From contig JAQWAN010000154.1 in NCBI GenBank assembly GCA_028707655.1, positions 1 to 5,428 of the forward strand: a stretch of DNA of 5,428 bases, given 5' to 3'. The DNA comes from Bacteroidaceae bacterium (GTDB taxonomy: Bacteria > Bacteroidota > Bacteroidia > Bacteroidales > Bacteroidaceae). Under the pieces are notes generated by a model. It had not been told where the DNA came from and did not search any database. It worked only from the letters and a program-made list of their open reading frames with translations. This document shows positions 1 through 5,428 of this stretch, piece after piece. The position numbers and the translations under genes were made by a program. How positions within the stretch are numbered: the first letter of the stretch is position 1; every line of letters begins with the position of its first letter.

Positions 1-1282
1 CCTCTCCTTGTTGCATATAAACAATAAGCTCATCTTTCTCACTTAGCAAGGATAAATCTGCTACCCTTTTCCCATCCACCACTAGCATGCCAAAACCACG
101 CTTGAGCCACTCATCTGGGGCGGCATAGGTAACACGTTGTTGCAGCATTTCTATGTGACTATATTCCATCTGTTTACGAAGAGAATAGGCGGATTGAAAA
201 CGATTAGCAATGCGAGATAATTTATATTTTTCGGTGTTGGTATTCATCCTAACTACAGCGGGGAGTTTCTCCGTAATCCGCTGAAGCAGATTCCATTCAT
301 TATTCTTTTTTTGCTGATAAGCATTTTTGAAACGAACAGTAAGCTGAGAGATCTGTTGCTGCTGTGCTGTTAGATAATCGAACGAATAACTTGATATCCA
401 TTCAGATATCTCGGAAATTCGTTCTGCGGTTATCCATAACTTGCTAATCAAGAATTCTGCCGCAGCAGTAGGGGTTTTTACACGTTTATGAGAAATCCGG
501 TCAATCACCGTATCATCGCGTTCATGCCCAATACCCGTTATAATAGGTAGAGGAAACTGCGCACAATTTACTGCTAATTCATAGTCGTCAAACCCCGATA
601 AATCGGAAGTTGCTCCTCCTCCACGGATGATAACAACCGCATCCCATAGCTCGCCCATCTGATAGATCTCATTCAGAGCAGCAATGATAGAAGCGGCAAC
701 ACGCTCACCTTGCATCACAGCGGGAAACAAGCGGGTATAGAAAACCAGCCCATATGGGTTAGCGTGGAGTTGATCTGAGAAATCACCATATCCAGCGGCA
801 GTTACGGAAGAGATAACCGCTATACGTTGTGGATTAAGGGGTAGCGACAACTCTTTGTTAAGCGTTAAAACGCCCTCCTCCTCTAGTTGCTGGATTATCT
901 CTCTACGCTTTCGTTCTGTCTCCCCTACTGTGTAAGAGGGGTCAATATCTTCTACGGTAAGTGAATACCCATACAACTCATGGAAATGGATGGAGACTTT
1001 TACCAACACTTTTATTCCAGCAGCGAACGGCTGTCCAGTTTCTTGTTCAAAGTAGGGACGCAACAGGGCATATGTAGTTGCCCAAACAACGGCACGTGCC
1101 TTTGCCTTTAGCACACTGTTTTTCCCATCTTTTTGAATAAATTCTAGATAACAATGACCATTGGCGTTTTGACGCACATCACTCATCTCCGCCTGTAGCC
1201 AAACTCCTGTTGTGAAGTTTTGTGACAAGCAGGTACTCACCAAGTTATTTAGTTCATATAAAGAGTAATAGGTTTGTTTCAT
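1..1282 (-). CDS. xseA: Exodeoxyribonuclease VII large subunit (3' end cut by window edge)
   Basis: Catalytic large subunit of exonuclease VII, a cytoplasmic nuclease that with several copies of the small subunit XseB degrades single-stranded DNA from both ends in repair and recombination. The visible 427 residues run without a stop from the ATG at 1282 to the left edge. Residues about 1-100 fit the N-terminal OB-fold (GVWLQAEMSDVRQ, then GHCYLEFIQKDG). The catalytic domain follows, with PQRIAVISSVTAAGYGD (151-167), IIRGGGATSDLSGFDDYELA (from about 218) and GIGHERDDTVIDR (250-262) followed by KTPTAAAE. A long Gln/Lys-rich helical stretch, about 270-390, is the region known to form the coiled coil that binds XseB. 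The C-terminal part (KRGFGMLVVDGKRV, then DELIVYMQQGE) looks like the family's end, so probably only a few to about 20 residues are missing. The start overlaps the mnmA stop by 4 bp and has no Shine-Dalgarno motif, suggesting translational coupling. xseB is not in view. The identification is secure. Confidence 0.96.
   Translation of the reverse strand, partial: MKQTYYSLYELNNLVSTCLSQNFTTGVWLQAEMSDVRQNANGHCYLEFIQKDGKNSVLKAKARAVVWATTYALLRPYFEQETGQPFAAGIKVLVKVSIHFHELYGYSLTVEDIDPSYTVGETERKRREIIQQLEEEGVLTLNKELSLPLNPQRIAVISSVTAAGYGDFSDQLHANPYGLVFYTRLFPAVMQGERVAASIIAALNEIYQMGELWDAVVIIRGGGATSDLSGFDDYELAVNCAQFPLPIITGIGHERDDTVIDRISHKRVKTPTAAAEFLISKLWITAERISEISEWISSYSFDYLTAQQQQISQLTVRFKNAYQQKKNNEWNLLQRITEKLPAVVRMNTNTEKYKLSRIANRFQSAYSLRKQMEYSHIEMLQQRVTYAAPDEWLKRGFGMLVVDGKRVADLSLLSEKDELIVYMQQGE
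1279..1282 (-). promoter_or_regulatory. ATGA stop/start overlap coupling mnmA to xseA
   Basis: On the minus strand the four bases read ATGA: TGA ends mnmA and ATG begins xseA. The preceding bases (ACGAGAACTATTCT) contain no Shine-Dalgarno sequence. This arrangement is a common signature of termination-reinitiation coupling, so xseA translation probably depends on ribosomes finishing mnmA. The overlap is seen directly; the coupling is inferred. Confidence 0.8.
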
Positions 1283-2442
1283 AGAATAGTTCTCGTATTA
1301 ATTATTTCCGAATGATTCGACTTATTTGTCCTTTCTTTGTCAGCAATATACATTCCTAATCCTCGCTGAGAGGCTATAAAAGCGCCACCAATCACTCTTT
1401 TACCTACATAAAAAACAGTCGATTGTCCTGGAGTAATTGCTCTAGCCTCCTCTTCAAAGGTGACTAAGAAAAGAGAATCGGTGACCTGTTCTAGCGAACA
1501 AGGGATTGGTTTACTACGATAACGGATACAGACCTCTATCGTTTTCTCCTGTTTCCATCTTTTCTCATCTACAAACTGAGGTGGTTCAATAAGCATATAC
1601 TTTTTCTTGAGTTGCTCAACGGGGCCTAATATCACCGTGTTTTTAAGTGCATTTAGACCAATCACGTAAGCGGGATGTCCCAAGGCTATTTCTAATCCTT
1701 TGCGCTGTCCAATAGTATAAAAAGGCACCCCTTTATGGGTACCTAGAGTAACGCCCGAGCGGTTTACAAATTTTCCAGGTTTAATGGCAGTTTTTTTATC
1801 GCCTAACTGTTTTTGTAAAAAATCACGATAATCGCCTTGAATAAAGCAGACTTCCATACTCTCTGCGTCGGCCGATTTATGAACAAATCCTTTATCAAAT
1901 AGATACTGTCGTACCTGTTTCTTAGTATATGCACCCAAAGGAAAAATAGATCGCCTTAACACATCTTGCCCCAGTTTCCACAAAAAATAAGATTGGTCCT
2001 TTTTTGCATCATCTCCCGTTACAAGATAGATCTTCCCAGCTATCTCTTGCAAGGAGATATAATGTCCGGTTGAAATATAGGAACAATTATAGGTATCAGC
2101 AAAATCCATCAACATTTTGAATTTAAAAAGTGGATTGCATAATACACATGGATTAGGAGTACGTCCATTCATATATTCATCGACAAAGTTGGCCACTACA
2201 ACCTCCTTAAATGAGTCCCGAAAATCAACCACATGATGCTCTATACCAAGACGGGCAGCTAACTCTTTTGCTTCAAGAATAAAATTAGGGTAGCGTTGTT
2301 GAGGAGAAGAAAATTGACTCTCTAAATCCCACGTACGCATCGTTACACCTACTACCTCATATCCCCTCTCTTGCAGCATGATGCAGACGGCAGAGCTATC
2401 CACCCCACCACTCATGCCTACTAATATACGTTTACACTCCAT
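1279..2442 (-). CDS. mnmA: tRNA-specific 2-thiouridylase MnmA
   Basis: Cytoplasmic enzyme that uses ATP and a persulfide sulfur relay to convert U34 to 2-thiouridine in the wobble position of Lys, Glu and Gln tRNAs. In the 387-residue protein one sees the PP-loop SGGVDSS (11-17), GRTPNPCVLCNPLFKF with the first catalytic Cys at 102, STGHY (124-128), KDQSYFLW (148-155), SMEVCFIQGDYRDFL with the second catalytic Cys at 199, TIGQRKGL (243-250), and a C-terminal beta-barrel with TPGQSTVFY (337-345) and GGAFI. I chose the ATG at 2442; an in-frame TTG two codons upstream at 2448 is a less likely start and would give 389 residues. The family usually ends soon after the GGxxI motif, but here about 30 more residues follow, with a Lys/Asn/Thr-rich end, and run into the xseA start. 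Bacteroidales often carry more than one MnmA copy, so this could be one of several paralogs. A TATCTTTG box lies upstream, so mnmA is probably the first gene of an mnmA-xseA operon. Confidence 0.96.
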   Translation of the reverse strand: MECKRILVGMSGGVDSSAVCIMLQERGYEVVGVTMRTWDLESQFSSPQQRYPNFILEAKELAARLGIEHHVVDFRDSFKEVVVANFVDEYMNGRTPNPCVLCNPLFKFKMLMDFADTYNCSYISTGHYISLQEIAGKIYLVTGDDAKKDQSYFLWKLGQDVLRRSIFPLGAYTKKQVRQYLFDKGFVHKSADAESMEVCFIQGDYRDFLQKQLGDKKTAIKPGKFVNRSGVTLGTHKGVPFYTIGQRKGLEIALGHPAYVIGLNALKNTVILGPVEQLKKKYMLIEPPQFVDEKRWKQEKTIEVCIRYRSKPIPCSLEQVTDSLFLVTFEEEARAITPGQSTVFYVGKRVIGGAFIASQRGLGMYIADKERTNKSNHSEIINTRTIL

Positions 2443-2463
2443 AAACAAAACTAATTATAGGAA

Positions 2464-2471
2464 CAAAGATA
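2464..2471 (-). promoter_or_regulatory. Putative -7 box TATCTTTG of the mnmA-xseA promoter
   Basis: The minus strand reads TATCTTTG, an exact match to the Bacteroidota -7 consensus TAnnTTTG. It ends 21 bases before the mnmA ATG at 2442, which predicts a transcription start near 2456-2459 and a leader of roughly 15 nt. No clear TTTG-type -33 element is seen 19-21 bp upstream. A second TTTG four bases upstream of the box is too close to serve as one. Confidence 0.6.
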
Positions 2472-2504
2472 GAACAAATATTATCGGGGAGTCTATCTAT
2501 TGAG

Positions 2505-2512
2505 TATCTTTG
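2505..2512 (+). promoter_or_regulatory. Putative -7 box TATCTTTG of the MATE gene promoter
   Basis: TATCTTTG on the plus strand matches TAnnTTTG exactly and ends 20 bases before the MATE ATG at 2533, predicting a short leader of about 15 nt. It is the mirror copy of the box at 2464-2471, with 33 bp between them, so the upstream regions of both promoters coincide. No convincing -33 TTTG element is present. The ATG follows an A-rich AAAGAAAGTTAATA without a strong Shine-Dalgarno sequence, as is usual in this phylum. Confidence 0.6.
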
Positions 2513-2532
2513 CTCCATAAAGAAAGTTAATA

Positions 2533-3909
2533 ATGGACAAAAACGAGAAATATATTCAACTAGGTAAAGAACCAATTACTAAGCTTTTGTTTCAATATGC
2601 GCTACCCTCTATCATTGCTATGACAGCTGCATCGCTGTATAATATCATTGATAGTATTTTCATAGGACAGGGTGTGGGTGCTCTAGCCATTTCTGGACTA
2701 GCAGTAACCTTTCCTTTCATGAACTTAACAGCAGCTTTTGGGGCAATGATTGGAGCAGGTGCCTCCACACTCGTGTCTATTAAATTAGGAGAAAAAGATT
2801 ATAAAACAGCGCAAAACATTTTAGGAAATACACTTGTACTTAATCTGTTCTTTGGAGCTATTACCATGATTCTCTGCTTGCTTTTTATCGACCCTATTTT
2901 ATTTTTTTTTGGTGCGAGTGAAAATACAATTGAATATGCACGCAGCTATATGCAAGTATTGCTAGCTGGTAATATTATCACACATGTCTATTTTGGCTTA
3001 AATGCGCTGCTTAGAGCTTCTGGGTATCCATCTAAAGCTATGCTTGCCACTATTATTACAGTTGTTCTTGACTGTATACTCGATGCCATCTTTATTTTTG
3101 TCTTAGATTGGGGCATCAGAGGAGCAGCCTTAGCTACTGTGCTTGCGCAAAGCACCTCTCTTATTTGGCTACTATATATATTGAGTGATAGTAAGAAGTT
3201 GCTTCATTTCAAAAAAGGAATCTATACCTTAAAAAAGAGAATTATTAAAGAGATTCTCTATATCGGTCTCTCTCCTTTTTTCATGAATGTTGCAGCTTGT
3301 TTAATTGTGATTGTGATTAATAACGCCTTAAAAGATGCTGGAGGAGATTTAGCCATTGGTGCTTATGGTATCATAAACCGGATAATCTTTCTTATCTTGA
3401 TGGTTGTTATGGGACTCAACCAGGGGATGCAACCTATTGCAGGTTATAATTATGGAGCTCGTCAATATCATCGGCTTAATCAAGTGCTAACTACAACCAT
3501 TGTTATCGCTAGTATTGTAAGTACCCTTGGATTTATTATTGGAGAACTATTTCCAGGTACCATAGTCTCTCTCTTTACAACCGATAAAGAACTAGTAGCA
3601 TTAGCAACAGAAGGTATGAAGATCTATGTAATTGGTTTTCCTTTAGTTGGTTTTCAGGTGGTGGTCTCTAACTTCTTTCAAAGTATTGGACAAGCTCATA
3701 AATCTATTTTACTGTCTCTTTCTAGACAAGTATTTATACTACTTCCCTGTTTATTTATCCTACCACATTTTTACGGAGTAGCGGGAGTATGGTATAGCAT
3801 GCCTATTGCAGATATTTCATCTTCCTTACTCTCTGCAGCTCTTCTGTTTTGGCAATTTAGAGCTTTTAAAAAAATGGGAAATCTACAAGCAGCAGAGGTT
3901 AACTCCTAG
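2533..3909 (+). CDS. MATE-family multidrug/cation efflux transporter (MepA-like)
   Basis: Inner-membrane secondary transporter of the multidrug and toxic compound extrusion family, which exports organic cations or drugs in exchange for Na+ or H+. At 458 residues it has the family's usual length and is complete. About twelve hydrophobic segments can be seen, at roughly 15-40, 50-80, 94-118, 137-158, 168-191, 196-217, 240-263, 275-297, 318-340, 355-380, 392-412 and 417-442. They fall into two six-helix halves separated by a basic loop (KKLLHFKKGIYTLKKR, 221-236). Family-like motifs include IIDSIFIGQG (38-47, Asp40), GAGAST...KLG (74-86), LLRASGYPSKAM (159-170), Asp180 and Asp184 in helix 5, GIRGAALA (194-201), QGMQPIAGYNYGA (297-309) and SRQVFILLP (397-405). 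The overall pattern resembles the MepA branch, but the substrate cannot be told from sequence. It has its own promoter, is divergent from mnmA, and its TAG stop overlaps the stop of the convergent downstream gene. A T9 run lies at 2902-2910. Confidence 0.93.
   Translation: MDKNEKYIQLGKEPITKLLFQYALPSIIAMTAASLYNIIDSIFIGQGVGALAISGLAVTFPFMNLTAAFGAMIGAGASTLVSIKLGEKDYKTAQNILGNTLVLNLFFGAITMILCLLFIDPILFFFGASENTIEYARSYMQVLLAGNIITHVYFGLNALLRASGYPSKAMLATIITVVLDCILDAIFIFVLDWGIRGAALATVLAQSTSLIWLLYILSDSKKLLHFKKGIYTLKKRIIKEILYIGLSPFFMNVAACLIVIVINNALKDAGGDLAIGAYGIINRIIFLILMVVMGLNQGMQPIAGYNYGARQYHRLNQVLTTTIVIASIVSTLGFIIGELFPGTIVSLFTTDKELVALATEGMKIYVIGFPLVGFQVVVSNFFQSIGQAHKSILLSLSRQVFILLPCLFILPHFYGVAGVWYSMPIADISSSLLSAALLFWQFRAFKKMGNLQAAEVNS
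3906..3909. other. CTAG palindrome holding both convergent stop codons
   Basis: The plus strand uses TAG at 3907-3909 to end the MATE gene. The minus strand uses TAG at 3908-3906 to end the fimbrillin-family gene. The two genes therefore overlap tail to tail by four bases. I see no GC-rich hairpin with a T-run for either direction nearby, so transcripts of both genes probably extend into each other's coding sequence. Confidence 0.9.
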
Positions 3910-5428
3910 AAATCAATCTTTTTTAATAGACGTATACTGGCCCCATAGGTAACGCCATATTTACAGACCTCCATTTCTCCCTCTTCAAAAAGGACACTGT
4001 TCTCATCCATAGCCCAATAGCGTGCACATATATCGGAGCTCATCTCTCCAGAGCTATTTACAAAACGAGTGGGAAACAAAGAAAAAGCGGTAAGATTTGA
4101 GCCATCCTCCCACGAACAATCCATAAGAAGTGTAATGTCACTGTTTAAATAGGTATTCAAATCTTGCCAGTCATTTAGCGTGGGCATTTCCCAACCATTA
4201 GTGGCTAATAAAGAGGAGGTTGCAACGGTTCTATTATAGAGATAACCTTTGTGCAAGAAATCGGCTATACAAGCTGGGCGCGCTTTCGTTCCTTTATTTT
4301 GATTACTTTCCCAGCTAGAGGTATATTTTTCTTTTTCTATTGTGGTATCATCATCCAATGCCAAAGCAGCAAAATTGGTTGTCATCCAAAAGTTAGTGCC
4401 TATTTTTGCAATGGGATAATTCTTTGCTACTGCATCACCAAAGTACAAAGGGGTTACAACGGTTGGATAGGGAGATGTAGCAGTGGTATGAAAAGAAAAA
4501 TCGCCCTTTTTAGAGAGATAAAAGTGAGAATCAGTAATAGAATGGCCGGCAATAAGGGTGGGTAGATGCGTTGTCGAATCCCAACTAAGAGAGCCGCCAT
4601 GGACAGCTGCTGCAGAAACAGCCAGTGAGGAGGGTTCACAAAGACTAACAACAAAGCCATTTGCTAAATCAATATGCTGTTGCTCCATTGGATAAGCAAC
4701 AATAGCCACTCTTCCACCATCTCTTGTCGCAATATATTCTTTACAGATAACAGCCACATCCACATCAGACTGCTGCACTTTATAAACATATGAATCGGAA
4801 AAGGTGGGTAGATTAATTTCAAAACAGGCATCGTTGATAGGAGAAACAGGGTCGTTTCCATCCTCATCCAGATTACCATTATAGGTTTCAAGTTCTTTCC
4901 ATTCAGCTATCGTTGCTAACAAGTCAGTAGAGAGGGCTTGCCCCTTCATTGTTAGCGTAAGGGTTTGTTTGGTAGCTGGTTCAAACGCATGCTGTTCGCC
5001 AAAAGAGAAGGAAAAATGTTTACCAGAGGCTACACTCACCTCCATAAAGAACTGATTCTCTGGAATGGTTTGTGGTATCAGTATGGCTTGTTTTCCTACA
5101 AGCGCCTCCTCTTTTACCTCAAAGTCACCATTAACGATAATATTATTCTCCTCGTCCAAGGAGGAAAAAAGAGCCGTTTTAAAATCATAATCGGCGGCAC
5201 ATTTCACTTGTCGGATAACAACAACAGGATCATCCGCCAACAAATCGGCTGCAGAAGCATATGCTGTTCCCGGCAATAGTTGAATTTCTATCCTGGACAT
5301 CTTATGCTGAAAAAGAAGTGGTACAGCTGTATCAGAGGGAAAAACATCCATTTTTTCTGCTACCAAAAAATCGGAACGGATATAATTTTCGGCTTTATCT
5401 TGCTCTACAGCAACAGTTACAGAAGCTA
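3906..5428 (-). CDS. Fimbrillin-family (Mfa-like) surface protein with C-terminal FISUMP-type domain (5' end cut by window edge)
   Basis: Probably a lipid-anchored, surface-exposed protein related to Bacteroidales fimbrillins (type V pilus components). No biochemical activity is known to me. The visible 506 residues (numbered from the first full codon at 5426) stay open to the right edge, so the signal peptide and about 100 or more N-terminal residues are missing. An in-frame TTG at 5366 is not the start. Mfa-like features are YIRSDFLVA (about 15-23), VPLLFQHKMSRIEIQLLPG (35-53), ILIPQTIPENQFF (115-127) and TLTLTMKGQ...IAEW (about 155-176). A middle region (AIVAYPMEQQHIDLANG, 241-257) leads to a FISUMP-like domain: YPIAKIGTNFWMTTNF (337-352), HKGYLYN (392-398), GWEMPTLNDWQDL (411-423), FSLFPTRFVNSSG (448-460), ARYWAMDEN (468-476) and a terminal SIRLLKK. 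Four Cys lie in this last domain (386, 437, 467, 488). It could be a pilus-tip or accessory component or a stand-alone adhesin. The family assignment is good; the role is inferred. Confidence 0.82.
   Translation of the reverse strand, partial: ASVTVAVEQDKAENYIRSDFLVAEKMDVFPSDTAVPLLFQHKMSRIEIQLLPGTAYASAADLLADDPVVVIRQVKCAADYDFKTALFSSLDEENNIIVNGDFEVKEEALVGKQAILIPQTIPENQFFMEVSVASGKHFSFSFGEQHAFEPATKQTLTLTMKGQALSTDLLATIAEWKELETYNGNLDEDGNDPVSPINDACFEINLPTFSDSYVYKVQQSDVDVAVICKEYIATRDGGRVAIVAYPMEQQHIDLANGFVVSLCEPSSLAVSAAAVHGGSLSWDSTTHLPTLIAGHSITDSHFYLSKKGDFSFHTTATSPYPTVVTPLYFGDAVAKNYPIAKIGTNFWMTTNFAALALDDDTTIEKEKYTSSWESNQNKGTKARPACIADFLHKGYLYNRTVATSSLLATNGWEMPTLNDWQDLNTYLNSDITLLMDCSWEDGSNLTAFSLFPTRFVNSSGEMSSDICARYWAMDENSVLFEEGEMEVCKYGVTYGASIRLLKKIDF

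Noticed and set aside
2443..2448. TTG at 2448 as the mnmA start
   Set aside because: The ATG two codons downstream at 2442 is the ordinary start, gives a normal N-terminus just before the PP-loop, and places the catalytic Cys residues at 102 and 199, as in E. coli MnmA.
3880..3930. Possible bidirectional terminator at the MATE/fimbrillin junction
   Set aside because: There are T-runs on both strands (3919-3925 and the A-run at 3868-3874), but no stem precedes either. The AGAGGTTAACTCCT near-palindrome has two mismatches and lacks a following T-run.
4251..4565. Plus-strand open frame of about 104 codons inside the fimbrillin-family gene
   Set aside because: It is antisense to a well-supported coding region, its translation has no recognisable motifs and an unusual composition (Cys- and aromatic-rich), and no promoter box was noticed. 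It is a shadow frame.
4454..4891. Two short minus-strand open frames (4454-4660 and 4664-4891) in another frame of the fimbrillin-family gene
   Set aside because: Both are out-of-frame readings of the same strand. Their Leu/Ile/Met-rich translations look membrane-like only because of the base composition.
4965..5279. Plus-strand open frame of about 104 codons inside the fimbrillin-family gene
   Set aside because: It lies opposite the Mfa-like motifs of the real gene and its translation resembles no known family. It is a shadow frame.
5364..5366. TTG at 5366 as the start of the fimbrillin-family gene
   Set aside because: The frame continues upstream without a stop to the window edge, and the added residues (YIRSDF) match the family's conserved SD motif. 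The true start lies outside the window.

Overview
The window suggests a member of the Bacteroidota, most likely order Bacteroidales. Three things point there: a fimbrillin-type (Mfa-like) surface protein joined to a FISUMP-type C-terminal domain; TAnnTTTG-type promoter boxes of the Bacteroidota sigma factor; and start codons preceded by A/T-rich sequence without clear Shine-Dalgarno motifs. The DNA is moderately AT-rich and densely coding. No RNA gene, mobile element, CRISPR array or large repeat was found.

Layout, left to right. (1) 1-1282, minus: xseA, the large subunit of exodeoxyribonuclease VII, cut by the left edge just before its expected C-terminus. (2) 1279-2442, minus: mnmA, the tRNA 2-thiouridylase, whose TGA stop overlaps the xseA ATG in an ATGA tetranucleotide, so the two form an mnmA-xseA operon read leftwards. 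(3) 2443-2532: a 90-bp divergent intergenic region with two outward-facing copies of the same -7 box, TATCTTTG, one for each direction. (4) 2533-3909, plus: a complete 12-helix MATE-family efflux transporter. (5) 3906-5428, minus: a fimbrillin-family surface protein, cut by the right edge so that its signal peptide and first part are missing. It converges on the MATE gene, and both stop codons lie in one CTAG palindrome.

The genes form three transcription units rather than one pathway: tRNA modification plus DNA repair (mnmA-xseA), drug or cation efflux (MATE), and a cell-surface or pilus-associated protein. The first two share a promoter region. The last two share a terminus with no visible terminator between them. 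Two start-codon corrections matter. mnmA most likely starts at the ATG at 2442 rather than the in-frame TTG at 2448. The fimbrillin gene does not start at the in-frame TTG at 5366, because its reading frame stays open, with family-like sequence, to the window edge.

I saw no convincing new biological system. The best candidates for a second look are the composite fimbrillin/FISUMP protein, the back-to-back identical promoters, the stop-codon overlap and the MnmA C-terminal extension.
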